In this document: positions 47,865 through 58,434 of the stretch, piece after piece
Layout of the letters: every line of letters starts with the position of its first letter
Position numbering within the stretch: the first letter of the stretch is position 1
Assembly: GCF_000385135.1 (NCBI RefSeq)
Contig: NZ_ARQM01000010.1
Coordinates: 1,984,001 to 2,048,000 of the forward strand
Source: Promicromonospora sukumoe 327MFSha3.1
Lineage (GTDB): Bacteria > Actinomycetota > Actinomycetes > Actinomycetales > Cellulomonadaceae
DNA length: 64,000 bases
Direction: 5' to 3'
Translations under genes and position numbers: made by a program
The notes under the pieces: model-generated
Seen by the model: the letters and a program-made list of their open reading frames with translations, nothing else
Told to the model about the DNA's origin: nothing
The model's database searches: none

Positions 47865-48487
47865 CGGGCCTCCTGCTGGTGCGGGTACTGCTGGTGCGGG
47901 TACTGCTGTTCAAGATGCTGGGCCTGCTGGCTGTGCTGCTGGGCGTGCTGCTGCTGGGCGGCGAGCAGGTGGCGGACGGCGTCCACCAGGCCGCCGCGGT
48001 CCTCGGCCCTGCGCGTGCGCAGGCCGGTGTCGACCAGGGCGGCGGGCACGCCGTCGGCCTCCGGGACGGCCCAGGTGAGGACGACGAGCCCGTCCGTGCC
48101 GACGTACTTGCCGGCCATGCCCGGGGCGAGGCCCGTGCTGCGGATCTCGGTCACCGGAAGCCAGAGGTCGGCGGTGCCGTCGCGCTCGATGAGCACGCCG
48201 CCCTGCCCGGCCTCGCCGCCGTGCACGGAGACGACCGCGTGCGCGCGGTCGCCGAGGCCGTGCGCGCCCACGCGGGCGAGCCAGTCGCCGTGCAGCGTGG
48301 TCGAGACGTAGACGGCCTCCACGGGGCCGAAGCGGACGGCGCCGACGCTGTCAGCCGTGGGCGCGACCGGCGGGACCGGGACGACTGTCGTGGTGCGCTG
48401 CGCGAGCCGACGTCGGCCGATGAGGGTCACGTACAGCACGAGGAAGATCGCCAGGGCGATCATCAGGGCTACGGCGAGGATCTTCAT
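47861..48487 (-). CDS. Membrane-anchored PH-like protein (Rv1382-type)
   Basis: 208 residues. One N-terminal transmembrane helix ([20 protein letters not shown]) is followed by a beta-rich domain ([40 protein letters not shown]). The position between pyrC and carA equals mycobacterial Rv1382. Function unknown despite firm retention in the operon. The C-terminus is Gln/His-rich ([14 protein letters not shown]) because of a 15-bp tandem repeat. It overlaps both neighbours by 4 bp. Confidence 0.85.
   Translation of the reverse strand: MKILAVALMIALAIFLVLYVTLIGRRRLAQRTTTVVPVPPVAPTADSVGAVRFGPVEAVYVSTTLHGDWLARVGAHGLGDRAHAVVSVHGGEAGQGGVLIERDGTADLWLPVTEIRSTGLAPGMAGKYVGTDGLVVLTWAVPEADGVPAALVDTGLRTRRAEDRGGLVDAVRHLLAAQQQHAQQHSQQAQHLEQQYPHQQYPHQQEAR
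47874..47903. repeat. 15-bp tandem repeat at the 3' end of the PH-like gene
   Basis: tgctggtgcgggtac is tandemly duplicated (47874-47888, 47889-47903), encoding the YPHQQ repeats; diverged ctgctg-rich copies continue to ~47955. Confidence 0.85.
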
Positions 48488-49880
48488 CGGCCGGCTCCTT
48501 CCAGAGCTGCGTTGTTCCAGCTGTTGCTCTGCGAGCTGGTGGTGTCCACGACCGCGCCGTCCAGGACCGTGGCACGTCCCCGCAGGAACGTCGCGACGAC
48601 GCGGCCCGGCAGCTCCATCCCGCCGAACGGGGTGTTGTCGCTGGCCGTGACCTGGGTGCGGCCGTCGATCGCGCGGGTGGCACCCGCGTCCACGAGGGTC
48701 AGGTTGGCGGGCTCGCCGACGGCGATCGGGCGGCCCTGCGTCGCGTCGATCCGGCCGATGCGGGCCGGGTTCTGCGAGAGCACGCGGGCGACGTCGGCCC
48801 AGGTCATGCGGCCTGTGTCGACCATGGTCTGCTGGACCACGGACAGCGCGGTCTCCAGGCCGGTCATGCCGAACGCCGCCGAGGACCACTCGCAGCCCTT
48901 GTCCTCGACCGGGTGCGGGGCGTGGTCGGTGGCGACGATGTCGATGGTGCCGTCGGCCAGGCCGGCGCGGACCGCCTCGACGTCGGCGGCGGTGCGCAGC
49001 GGCGGGTTCACCTTGAACACCGGGTCGTAGTCGCGGGCGAGCTCGTCGGTGAGCACCAGGTGGTGCGGCGTCACCTCGGCGGTGACGTCGATGCCGCGGC
49101 CCTTGGCCCAGCGGATGATCTCCACCGAGCCCGCCGTCGAGAGGTGGCAGACGTGCAGGCGCGAGCCCACGTGCTCGGCCAGCAGCACGTCGCGGGCGAT
49201 GATCGACTCCTCGGCCACCGCGGGCCAGCCCGTCAGGCCGATCTGCGCGGAGACGACGCCCTCGTTCATCTGGGCGCCCTCGGTCAGGCGCGGCTCCTGC
49301 GCGTGCTGGGCCACGACGCCGTCGAACGCCTTGACGTACTCCAGCGCACGACGCATCAGGACCGGGTCGTGCACGCACTTGCCGTCGTCCGAGAAGACGC
49401 GGACGCGGGCGGCGGAGTCGGCCATGGCGCCGAGCTCGGCGAGCTTCTCCCCGTCCAGGCCCACCGTGACCGCGCCGACGGGGTGCACGTCCACCCAGCC
49501 GGCCTCCTGGCCGAGCCGGTAGACCTGCTCGACGACGCCGGCGGTGTCCTGCGTCGGCGTCGTGTTGGCCATGGCGTGCACCGCGGTGAACCCGCCCGCC
49601 GCGGCGGCGCGGGTGCCCGAGAACACCGTCTCGGCGTCCTCCCGGCCCGGCTCGCGCAGGTGGGTGTGCAGGTCGACGAGGCCGGGCAGGAGCACCAGCC
49701 CGCTGCTGTCGCCGTCCTGGGCAGCCGCCTGGGCCGCGACCTCGTGCGCGCCCTCGGGCACCTCGACCGTCCCCGGCGCGCCGATCGCGGCGACCACGCC
49801 GTCCGCGAGCACGACGTCGACCGGGTCCGTGCCGTAGGGACGCACCCCACGCAGGACGTAGGTCGTGGTTGAAGGGGTGC

Positions 49881-49884
<4 letters not shown>
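48484..49884 (-). CDS. pyrC: Dihydroorotase (class I)
   Basis: 466 residues from GTG overlapping the pyrB stop. It cyclises carbamoyl aspartate to dihydroorotate. Metal ligands are visible in [34 protein letters not shown] and [10 protein letters not shown]. Substrate segments FSDDGKCV and NTPFGG are present. The C-terminus ends in a Ser/Asn-rich tail ([11 protein letters not shown]). The next gene start overlaps (ATGA). Confidence 0.95.
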
Positions 49885-51694
<1,810 letters not shown>

Positions 51695-51794
51695 GGGATT
51701 AAAGGGAGTCTGACAGCCACCACCTTAACCCGCTCCGCCGGGGCGAGATGCCGAGGTCACGACCCGCCGGAAGGGGCGTTGCTCACACCGGCGC

Positions 51795-51839
51795 GGGCTG
51801 GGCGGCGGCGGGCTGGGCGGCGGTGGGCTGGGCGGCGGT
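51795..51839. repeat. 15-bp tandem repeat (three copies)
   Basis: gggctgggcggcggc/t at 51795-51809, 51810-51824 and 51825-51839, between the ArsR gene and pyrR. Confidence 0.88.
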
Positions 51840-51898
51840 GAGCCGGGCCGGCACGGGTGCCGGCCCGGCTCGGGCGTACGCAGCTTCGATGCGGCGCC

Positions 51899-52345
51899 TC
51901 AGCCGCGCTCGCGCTTCTCCAGCTCTTCCGCGATGCCGGCGATCCGACCCAGGCGGGCCTCCCACGCGTCCCCGATGCGCTCGAGCCGGCGGCCCAGGGC
52001 GGTCAGCTCGGCGCCGAGAGCGCGGTAGCGCCGCTCGCGCCCCACCGACCACGACTCGACCAGCCCGGCCGCCTCGAGCACGACGAGATGCTTGGCGATC
52101 GCCTGCCGCGTCACCGGCAGCCGCGCGGCGAGGGCGGACGCGGTCAGGCCGGCGGCGGGGTCGGCGGCGGTCAGACCGGAGGCGGGGCCGGCGGCAGAAG
52201 CTGTGACGTCCCCCGTGGCCTCCCCGCCCGACAGCGCCTCGAGCACGGCCCAGCGGGTCTCGTCCCCGAGCGCCGCGAACGCGGCGACGGGCGACGCCGG
52301 AACCGGCGCCGGCGCTCCGACCGCAGAGTTCGTCACGCCGGTCAC
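51899..52345 (-). CDS. ArsR-family transcriptional repressor
   Basis: 148 residues from a GTG overlapping the SRPBCC stop (another GTG is one codon upstream). The winged helix is visible: FAALGDETRWAVLEALSGGE, then TRQAIAKHLVVLEAAGLVES and GRERRYRALG. An Ala/Gly-rich insert of ~25 residues interrupts the usual spacing after the first helix. There are no metal cysteines. Such ArsR-SRPBCC pairs are common; it probably binds the two palindromes upstream of its operon. Confidence 0.88.
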   Translation of the reverse strand: MTGVTNSAVGAPAPVPASPVAAFAALGDETRWAVLEALSGGEATGDVTASAAGPASGLTAADPAAGLTASALAARLPVTRQAIAKHLVVLEAAGLVESWSVGRERRYRALGAELTALGRRLERIGDAWEARLGRIAGIAEELEKRERG

Positions 52346-52815
52346 CACGACCGCGACTCGACGTACTCGACGAGCTCGTCCAGCTCGACGTCCCAGCCCT
52401 CGCGGTTGCCGTCCAGCGCGGCGCGGACGGCGTCGTCGGTGTCACCCGTGAAGCCGGTCTCGTGCACCGTGAGGTAGGTGCCGGCGCCGTCGGGCTCCAG
52501 GGTGAACGTGGCCTCGGTCATGATGTCAGGGTCCTCCGCGGACTGGCCCCAGCGATAGGCGAGCAGGCGGCCCGGCTCCACCCGGGTGACCTCGAAGGCG
52601 AACCAGCCGTAGCCCTCGAAGTGCAGCCGACCCGTGGTGCCGGGCGCGAACGGGCCGCCGTCCTCGGTCTCGCAGCCGTCGCCGAACCAGCCGGCGACGT
52701 GCTCGGGCTCGGAGATGGCGCGCCAGACGGCGTCGGGGCCGGCCGCGACACGGACGGTACGGGTGACCGAACGCTCGGCGACGTCGACGCTGGCACGGGG
52801 CTGAGTGGTGGTCAT
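52342..52815 (-). CDS. SRPBCC / AHSA1-family protein
   Basis: 157 residues from an ATG with GGAGGACATC upstream. The START-like fold shows VAAGPDAVWRAISEPEHVAG, GWFAFEVTRVEPGRLLAYRW and TYLTVHETGF. These proteins bind hydrophobic ligands or act as Hsp90 activator-like modules; the ligand is unknown. It overlaps the ArsR gene by 4 bp and starts below twin palindromic operators. Confidence 0.88.
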   Translation of the reverse strand: MTTTQPRASVDVAERSVTRTVRVAAGPDAVWRAISEPEHVAGWFGDGCETEDGGPFAPGTTGRLHFEGYGWFAFEVTRVEPGRLLAYRWGQSAEDPDIMTEATFTLEPDGAGTYLTVHETGFTGDTDDAVRAALDGNREGWDVELDELVEYVESRSW

Positions 52816-52845
52816 GATGTCCTCCGAAGCGACGAGAGCCTTGAC

Positions 52846-52908
52846 GCAACCATTTGGTTGCGCTTCTACGATGCGCCTTCGATCGAAGATACGCAACCTT
52901 TTGGTTGC
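52846..52908 (-). promoter_or_regulatory. Twin ArsR-type operators flanking the promoter
   Basis: Two palindromes with identical arms, GCAACC-N4-GGTTGC, lie at 52846-52861 and 52893-52908, start-to-start 47 bp. Between them is CTTCGATCGAAG (52877-52888). The minus strand reads TTGCGT, 17 bp, CATCGT, a possible promoter covered by the operators. Confidence 0.75.
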
Positions 52909-52966
52909 ATCAGCCCGTGCCCGGGGACTCCCGCTGTTGCCTCAGCACGCCCAGTCCCCAGCACAG

Positions 52967-54241
52967 CTAGTCCCGCAGCACCGCCGTCGCCAGGCCCGCC
53001 GCGATCGCGACCAGGGCGAGCACCATCCCGACCGTGCCCGGCCAGCCCGCCAGTGCGAACCCGATCCCGCCGAGCCAGCCGAACAGGCTGGAGCCCGCGT
53101 AGTAGGCGAGGTTGTAGACGGCCGCCGCCTGCGTGCGCGCCTCAGGGGCCGCGACCGGTGTCCACCCGCTGGCCACGGCGTGCGCGCCGAAGAACCCGGC
53201 GGTCAGCACGACGAGCCCCGCCAGCACGAGCGGCAGCCAGGCCGACAGCGTGGCCACCACGCCGAGCGCCATCACCGCCGTCGAGACGATGAGCACGCGG
53301 CGCCGCCCGTGCCGCAGGACGAGCAGCCCCGTACGGGCCGACGACCAGGTGCCGGCCAGGTAGGCGAGGAACACGAGGCTGACCACGCCCGGCGACAGGC
53401 CGAACGGGGCGGCGGCCAGCCGGAAGCCCAGGTAGTTGTAGACCGCGACGAACCCGCCCATGAGCAGCAGTCCCTGGGCGTCCAGCACGAGCAGGCGCGG
53501 GCTGAGGAGCGCCCGAAGCCGTCCGGGGCGACGGACGCGACCGGCCCCGGCTGTGTCGGCACGATCCGTGGCGGCTGTGCCCCCGAACGTCACCGCCCGC
53601 GACCCGCGGTCCCGGGGTGCGAGCCAGACGAAGGCGCCCATAGCGACCAGGCAGGCCACCGCGACGGCGCCCACCCCGGCCCGCCAGCCGAACATCTCCG
53701 CGACGCCGCCCGAGACGATGCGCCCGAGCAGCCCGCCCATCGAGGTGCCCGCGACGTACGTCCCGGCCGCGCGCGGTACCGCTGACGCCGCGCCCGAGGC
53801 GATCAGCATCTCGGTCAGGTAGGCCATCGCGACGGCGGGCACGCCCGCGACGAAGAGCCCCTCGACGGCCCGCCCGGCCACGAGCAGCTCGAACGACGGC
53901 GCGAACGGCACCGCGAGACCGAGCGCGGTGGCGCCGAGCATCGCGACGGTCATCGCCCGGACGCGGCCGATCCGGTCGGCGACCCACGCCCAGGGCAGCA
54001 CGCCCACGGCCAGGCCCAGGGTCGCGGCGGAGACGAGCAGCGCCGTCGCGGAGGCCGACGTCGCGAGCTCGCGGGCGGCGTCGGGCAGGACGGACTGCGG
54101 CGCGTAGAGCTGCGCGAACGCAGCGGTCCCGGCGCCGAACAGCGCGACGAGCAGACGTCGCTCGTCGAACCGTGCTGCGCCGGGACCGGTGCTCACAGTG
54201 CGTGCGGGCTCGCGGGGAGGCTCACGGGCCGGCGTGCTCAC
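52967..54241 (-). CDS. MFS transporter (YnfM-like)
   Basis: 424 residues with twelve predicted membrane helices. Typical MFS loops are seen, including WAWVADRIGRVRAM between helices 2 and 3, and the N-terminal AQLYAPQSVLPDAARELATS typical of YnfM-type exporters. An arginine-rich central loop links the halves. The substrate is unknown. It lies between the ArsR module and nusB, separating nusB from pyrR, and is probably an insertion. Confidence 0.9.
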   Translation of the reverse strand: MSTPAREPPREPARTVSTGPGAARFDERRLLVALFGAGTAAFAQLYAPQSVLPDAARELATSASATALLVSAATLGLAVGVLPWAWVADRIGRVRAMTVAMLGATALGLAVPFAPSFELLVAGRAVEGLFVAGVPAVAMAYLTEMLIASGAASAVPRAAGTYVAGTSMGGLLGRIVSGGVAEMFGWRAGVGAVAVACLVAMGAFVWLAPRDRGSRAVTFGGTAATDRADTAGAGRVRRPGRLRALLSPRLLVLDAQGLLLMGGFVAVYNYLGFRLAAAPFGLSPGVVSLVFLAYLAGTWSSARTGLLVLRHGRRRVLIVSTAVMALGVVATLSAWLPLVLAGLVVLTAGFFGAHAVASGWTPVAAPEARTQAAAVYNLAYYAGSSLFGWLGGIGFALAGWPGTVGMVLALVAIAAGLATAVLRD

Positions 54242-54287
54242 CGGCTCACGCCAACCCCGCTTGCTCGCCGGCTCACGCCAGCAGAGC

Positions 54288-54704
54288 TCATGCCAGCAGG
54301 GTCGGCTTCAGGTCCTTGACCCGGCCGAGGAGGCCGTTCACGAAGGCCGGGGAGTCGTCCGTGGACAGGTCGCCCGCGAGGTCGACCGCCTCGTCGAGCG
54401 CGACGGCGTCGGGCACGTCGTCGTTGAAGAGGACCTCCCAGGAGCCGATCCGCAGCAGGGCGCGGTCGACGGCGGGCATGCGGTCCAGCGTCCAACCCTG
54501 CGAGTACGTCTCGAGCACCTCGTCGATGCGGTCGCGGTGGGCGACCACGCCCTCCACGATGTCGACCGCGTACTGCGGCACGGCAGCCTCGGTGTGCGGC
54601 TTGGCCACACGGTCGGCGAGGAGCGTCAGCGGGTCGATGCCCCGCTGCTCCGCCTCGAAGAGGATGTCGGCGGCGCGCTTGCGCGCCTTGGTGCGTGCGC
54701 CCAT
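54288..54704 (-). CDS. nusB: Transcription antitermination factor NusB
   Basis: 138 residues, all helical, with family blocks KARKRAADILFEAEQRG, TYSQGWTLDRMPAVDRALLR and DEAVDLAGDLSTDDSPAFVN then GLLGRV. NusB with NusE binds boxA RNA for rRNA antitermination. It is downstream of efp as in most actinobacteria. The 162-bp gap before it carries two families of tandem repeats. Confidence 0.95.
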   Translation of the reverse strand: MGARTKARKRAADILFEAEQRGIDPLTLLADRVAKPHTEAAVPQYAVDIVEGVVAHRDRIDEVLETYSQGWTLDRMPAVDRALLRIGSWEVLFNDDVPDAVALDEAVDLAGDLSTDDSPAFVNGLLGRVKDLKPTLLA

Positions 54705-54710
54705 GGTCTC

Positions 54711-54826
54711 TCTCTGCTACGAAATCTCTGCTACGAAACGCGACTGCTGATCTGTCAGCTGCTCAGCTTTCAGCGGCTCCACTCCCAGCAACTGAGCTAT
54801 CAGCGACTGAGCTGCCAGCGACTGAA
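54711..54826. repeat. Two tandem-repeat blocks between efp and nusB
   Basis: tctctgctacgaaa at 54711-54724 and 54725-54738; then actgagctatcagcg (54791-54805) and actgagctgccagcg (54806-54820) with a partial copy. Between the blocks further cagc/ctgag-rich diverged copies occur. Confidence 0.8.
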
Positions 54827-54832
54827 CTGCGG

Positions 54833-54860
54833 CGCGGCGGACCCTTCCGGGCCCGCCGCG
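54833..54860 (-). terminator. GC-rich hairpin after efp
   Basis: Arms 54833-54844 and 54849-54860 pair over 12 bp with one mismatch, loop ttcc, starting 6 nt after the efp stop on the minus strand. There is no T-run, so it may attenuate rather than end transcription into nusB. Confidence 0.45.
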
Positions 54861-54866
54861 GGTGGG

Positions 54867-55430
54867 TCACTCGGAGACGCGGCCGAGGTAGTCGCCCGTG
54901 CGGGTGTCGACCTTGACCTTGACGCCCTGCTCGAGGAACAGCGGGACCTGGATCTCCGCGCCCGTCTCGAGGGTCGCCGGCTTGGTGCCACCCGTGGAGC
55001 GGTCGCCCTGCAGACCCGGCTCGGTGTAGGTGATCTCGAGGACCACGGAGGCCGGCAGCTCGATGTAGAGCGGGGTGCCGTCGTTCGAGGCGAGCATGAC
55101 GCTCATGCCCTCGAGCATGTAGTCCTTGGCGTCGCCCACGGTCGCCGCCGACACGTTGATCTGGTCGTACGTGTCGTTGTCCATGAAGACGAAGTCCTCG
55201 CCGTCCATGTACAGGTACTGGAAGTCGCGGCGGTCCACGTTGGCCGTCTCGACCTTGATGCCCGCGTTGAACGTCTTGTCGACGACCTTGCCGGACAGCA
55301 CGTTCTTCATCTTGGTGCGGACGAACGCTCCACCCTTGCCCGGCTTGACATGCTGGAACTCGATGACCGACCAGAGGTTGCCGTCGATGCGGAGCACAGT
55401 GCCGTTCTTGATGTCGTTGGAGGTAGCCAC
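54867..55430 (-). CDS. efp: Translation elongation factor P
   Basis: 187 residues from GTG. It relieves ribosome stalling at polyproline. The conserved loop [10 protein letters not shown] carries Lys32 at the modified position. Three beta-barrel domains are complete, ending [16 protein letters not shown]. The GTG was chosen because [10 protein letters not shown] is the standard start; the upstream open frame is not conserved in style. Confidence 0.96.
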   Translation of the reverse strand: MATSNDIKNGTVLRIDGNLWSVIEFQHVKPGKGGAFVRTKMKNVLSGKVVDKTFNAGIKVETANVDRRDFQYLYMDGEDFVFMDNDTYDQINVSAATVGDAKDYMLEGMSVMLASNDGTPLYIELPASVVLEITYTEPGLQGDRSTGGTKPATLETGAEIQVPLFLEQGVKVKVDTRTGDYLGRVSE

Positions 55431-55524
55431 GTTCGTCTTCCTGTGTTGGGTGAGGGTGTGCCCCGGGCACGCCGACGCTAGGCCGGCGGCTGGGGTGATC
55501 GTGCAGTGTTCATGCACTGTTCCT

Positions 55525-55572
55525 GCAAGAGGTCGCGCAGGAGGTCGTGCAAGAGGTCGTGCAAGGGGTCAA
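55525..55572. repeat. 12-bp tandem repeat upstream of efp
   Basis: Four copies of a gcaagaggtcgt-like unit (55525-55536, 55537-55548, 55549-55560, 55561-55572), about 95-140 bp upstream of the efp start. Confidence 0.88.
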
Positions 55573-55600
55573 GCAGCAGCGGTCAAGTCTAACGGACCGG

Positions 55601-56305
55601 TCAGAGGACGAGCGCATTGAGGACGACGAGCCCGAGCAGCCCGGTCGCGACCGACCAGATCAGCGAGGCGAGCGTACCCACCACGAACCGCTCCGACGCG
55701 ACGGGCTGGTCGCGCAGCTCCGCGTACCGCCCCAGGCCCTTGATCGCGACGACGATCGCGATGCCGTACGGGTAGCCGGCCAGCAGCGAACCTGTGATCG
55801 CGAGGCGTTCCAGGACGCCCAGCCACGCCCCGCCGCGCAGGATCGCGACGGCGTCCGGGTGCATCGTGCCGGTGGGCGACTCCTCGCCGTCGGGCACCTG
55901 ACCGGGGTTGCTCGTGCCGGACTTGCCGGCGCTGGACTTGCCGGCACCGGGGAGCATCGCGCCCGACGTGCCCGTGGCGGCGCCGCTGTCGGAGCCGGAG
56001 CTCTTCTCGGCTGCACCCTCGGCGCCTTCAGGGCCTGCAGCGCCCTCGGTGCCCGCGGCGCCTCCTCCCCCAGCACCTTCGCCACCAGAGCCCTCGGCGC
56101 CCTCGCCCTCCCCGGCCTCCAGGGCCTGCGGGTACACCGGCGGCTTGTAGCGGGCCCACGGGAGGTCGCCCCGGCCGGCGCGGCGCAGCACCCAGGGCAC
56201 CACCCAGGAGCCCACGATCACGCTGAGCGCCAGCGTGATCAACCAGGTCGCGACGGCGGCGACCCACTGCCAGCCGTCGATGTGGTCCAGCGTCTCCCAG
56301 GTCAC
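55601..56305 (-). CDS. Membrane partner of SatD (DUF3307-like C-terminus)
   Basis: 234 residues. One N-terminal helix (AAVATWLITLALSVIVGSWV), a ~90-residue Gly/Ala/Glu linker, then a membrane region GGAWLGVLERLAITGSLLAG continuing YGIAIVVAIKGLGRYAELRD and FVVGTLASLIWSVA. That block resembles the G-x-x-LER...AAKS..R...IGTL pattern at the end of DUF3307 proteins, which are neighbours of satD genes elsewhere. Similarity is from memory. It follows SatD by 28 bp. Function unknown. Confidence 0.65.
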   Translation of the reverse strand: MTWETLDHIDGWQWVAAVATWLITLALSVIVGSWVVPWVLRRAGRGDLPWARYKPPVYPQALEAGEGEGAEGSGGEGAGGGGAAGTEGAAGPEGAEGAAEKSSGSDSGAATGTSGAMLPGAGKSSAGKSGTSNPGQVPDGEESPTGTMHPDAVAILRGGAWLGVLERLAITGSLLAGYPYGIAIVVAIKGLGRYAELRDQPVASERFVVGTLASLIWSVATGLLGLVVLNALVL

Positions 56306-56333
56306 GGCGTGACGTTCCCCTCAGCTCTGCGCG

Positions 56334-57143
56334 TCAACTCTTGGCGCGCTTCTTGGTGCTCCGGACAGCAGGCCCGGCAGCCTTGGCCGCTTCGGCAGGC
56401 TCAGCAACCCCAGCGGGCTCCGGGCCCACCGAGCCGCTCAGCTCGGCGAGGAGCCGCACGACCACCGGTCGCACCGCTTCCTCCTCCTGCCAGAGGGCCG
56501 CGCGGACCCGCTGGCTCACCGCCTGCTCGCTGACGTGCAAGGACTGGGCGACGATCCTTTGTCGTCCCGGTTTGTCCGCCAGCGAGGCGAGCGTATCGGC
56601 GACCTCCCACCCTTGGGGAGTACGGCGCGCGCGAATCGCCGCGAGAAGGCGGAGCAGGGCCTCGACCTCGGCGGCCAGGTCGGGCCGGGACGGCTCCGCG
56701 GACGCGCCGGGCTCCGCGGTCCCGGATCTCGGCGCCTGGGCGTCCGCGGTCACGAGGTCCGCCGCCCCGGGCGGCGGACCCTCCACCGCGACCGAGGTGC
56801 CCCGGCCGCGGGTCTTGGCGCGTTCGACGGCGTCGCGGGCACGGTAGAAGGCGAAGCCCCGCGCCTCGCGCGACACCGCGGGCAGCGGACCCTCGACCTG
56901 GCCGACACCGATGCCGACGCTCCAGCCCTGGTCCCGCAGCAGGTGCAGGGTGAGGTCGACGGCGAGCTGCGCGCCCGCGCGACCGGCCGCCAGGATGCCC
57001 TGCACCTCGTCGCCGACCGTGCGTTCGAACCGCACGACGACACCGTCGCGGCCGCGCGTCAGGTCCGCGAGCTCCGCGAGGACCTCGGGGACCCGGTCGT
57101 CCGCGTAGGTCGAGCCCCGCTGGTCGATGGTCAGCACGATCAT
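56334..57143 (-). CDS. SatD-family DNA-binding protein
   Basis: 269 residues. The N-terminal ~130 residues (MIVLTIDQRGSTYADDRVPE; RFERTVGDEVQGILAAGR; DQGWSVGIGVGQVEGPLP; GFAFYRARDAVERAKTRG) resemble the SatD family. The C-terminal part has a helix-turn-helix-like segment (GRQRIVAQSLHVSEQAVSQR) and a basic tail. The upstream gap holds repeated TTGA/TCAA motifs, suggesting autoregulation. It pairs with the membrane gene downstream. Confidence 0.75.
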   Translation of the reverse strand: MIVLTIDQRGSTYADDRVPEVLAELADLTRGRDGVVVRFERTVGDEVQGILAAGRAGAQLAVDLTLHLLRDQGWSVGIGVGQVEGPLPAVSREARGFAFYRARDAVERAKTRGRGTSVAVEGPPPGAADLVTADAQAPRSGTAEPGASAEPSRPDLAAEVEALLRLLAAIRARRTPQGWEVADTLASLADKPGRQRIVAQSLHVSEQAVSQRVRAALWQEEEAVRPVVVRLLAELSGSVGPEPAGVAEPAEAAKAAGPAVRSTKKRAKS

Positions 57144-57158
57144 GGCTTAAGCGTAAGG

Positions 57159-57255
57159 ACTTGAGGTCAACGATTCAAGGCTATTGCCTTGATCAACACC
57201 TCTCAAGCCTGAGTGCTTGATTACGACGAATCAACCCTGACTGCGACGAATCAAC
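57159..57255 (-). promoter_or_regulatory. Promoter with an array of TTGA/TCAA half-sites upstream of satD
   Basis: CTTGA/TCAAG-type heptads lie at 57159, 57173, 57187, 57202 and 57215, and AATCAAC at 57229 and 57249; intervals are 13-20 bp. Inside the array, minus-strand TTGAGA (57201-57206), 17 bp and TAGCCT (57178-57183) form a good promoter. The half-sites cover it, as expected for an autorepressor. Confidence 0.6.
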
Positions 57256-57263
57256 GCAGAGCC

Positions 57264-57722
57264 CTACTTCCCCAGCTTCCCCGCGATCGCCGACAGCGCC
57301 AGCCGGTACGAGTCGAACCCGAAGCCCGCGATCGTGCCCGTCGCGATCCCGGCCACCACCGAGTAGTGCCGGAACGACTCGCGCGTCGCCGGGTTCGACA
57401 GGTGAACCTCGACCAGCAGCAGCCCCGCGGTGGTGACCTGCGCGGCGGCGTCGCGCAGCGCGTACGAGTAGTGGGTGAACGCGGCGGGGTTCAGGACGAC
57501 GTGCGCCTCGGCGTCGACCGCCTCGTGCAGCCAGCCGACGATCTCGGACTCGTCGTCGGTCTGCCGCACCTCGACCGCCAGACCCAGGTCCGCGCCCCAC
57601 TCCCCGGCCGCGACCTTCAGGTCCGCCATCGAGGCGTGCCCGTAGATCTCCGGCTCACGGACTCCGAGCCGACCGAGATTGGGACCGTTGAGCACCAGGA
57701 CGCTGGGCAGTGCAGAAGCCAT
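57264..57722 (-). CDS. aroQ: Type II 3-dehydroquinate dehydratase
   Basis: 152 residues, normal length. It dehydrates 3-dehydroquinate in the shikimate pathway. Seen: LVLNGPNLGRLGVREPEIYG with the catalytic Tyr, ESEIVGWLHEA, the catalytic His in NPAAFTHYSYALRDA, and EVHLSNPATRESFRHYSV. The ATG was chosen because the family fold begins within 8 residues of it. Confidence 0.95.
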   Translation of the reverse strand: MASALPSVLVLNGPNLGRLGVREPEIYGHASMADLKVAAGEWGADLGLAVEVRQTDDESEIVGWLHEAVDAEAHVVLNPAAFTHYSYALRDAAAQVTTAGLLLVEVHLSNPATRESFRHYSVVAGIATGTIAGFGFDSYRLALSAIAGKLGK

Positions 57723-57778
57723 GGCCGCGAGCCTAGTGGTCAGCGGGTCGGGGTGCGGGCGTATCTCAGAGCTTGCCC

Positions 57779-57843
57779 TCACGCCCTGCTCTCGCGCCTT
57801 GCTCTCACGCCCTGCGCTCACACCTTGCTCTCACACCTTGCCG
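57779..57843. repeat. 13-bp tandem repeat (five copies) upstream of aroQ
   Basis: Units ctcacgccctgct, ctcgcgccttgct, ctcacgccctgcg, ctcacaccttgct and ctcacaccttgcc run without gaps from 57779 to 57843 and include the stop codon of the next gene (57831-57833). Confidence 0.9.
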
Positions 57844-58418
57844 CTGCCGTGCACGATCCGGTGCCCGCCCGTCGCCTCGGCGATCCAGTCGCAGACCTCG
57901 GGCCGCAGCTCGTCCCAGCTCCAGAACGTGAACCCGAGGCAGGCCAGGGCCGCGTCGTCGGCCGACCACTCCGTGACCGGAGAGGCCGCCCCGCACGTGC
58001 GGCACTCCAGGTCGGCCGCGCCGCCGTCCCGCCAGGTGGCCGCCGCGTCGAAGTACCAGCTCAGCCCGTCCTCGTCGGAGCAGGTGGGACCGAACTCCTC
58101 GGGCGGCCCGAAGAACGACCGGCGCACCGCGCACCTGGGACAGGTGACGGCGTCGACGCCGCCCCGCCCGCCGTCGTACACCTCGCGGCCCGTGCCCACC
58201 TCCATGCCCCACGGCGGCTCCCCCGAGACGGACGTGGCCACGGTGTCCGCCCAGGCGGCGCCCGGCAGGTGGCCGACGCCGCCGAGCGCAGCCGCCCCGG
58301 AGACCTCCCGCAGCAGCACCCCGCGCGCGACGAGCGCGTCCACCACCCGCCGCCCCAGCTCCGGGGCCTCGGCCTCGGTCGCGTCCAGGTCGGCGACCCA
58401 CTCGAAGTACGTACCCAC
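57831..58418 (-). CDS. Hypothetical zinc-ribbon-like protein
   Basis: 195 residues from GTG (start by composition). Two CxxC pairs, CPRC and CRTC, about 55 residues apart may bind zinc. Other blocks are VGTYFEWVADLDATEAEAPE and FTFWSWDELRPEVCDWIAEA. Similar unnamed proteins occur in streptomycetes, where an ABC-transporter label is sometimes attached without support. No function is proposed. The 3' end sits in a tandem repeat. Confidence 0.7.
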   Translation of the reverse strand: MGTYFEWVADLDATEAEAPELGRRVVDALVARGVLLREVSGAAALGGVGHLPGAAWADTVATSVSGEPPWGMEVGTGREVYDGGRGGVDAVTCPRCAVRRSFFGPPEEFGPTCSDEDGLSWYFDAAATWRDGGAADLECRTCGAASPVTEWSADDAALACLGFTFWSWDELRPEVCDWIAEATGGHRIVHGSGKV

Positions 58419-58434
58419 GTCTCCCCCTCGGCTG

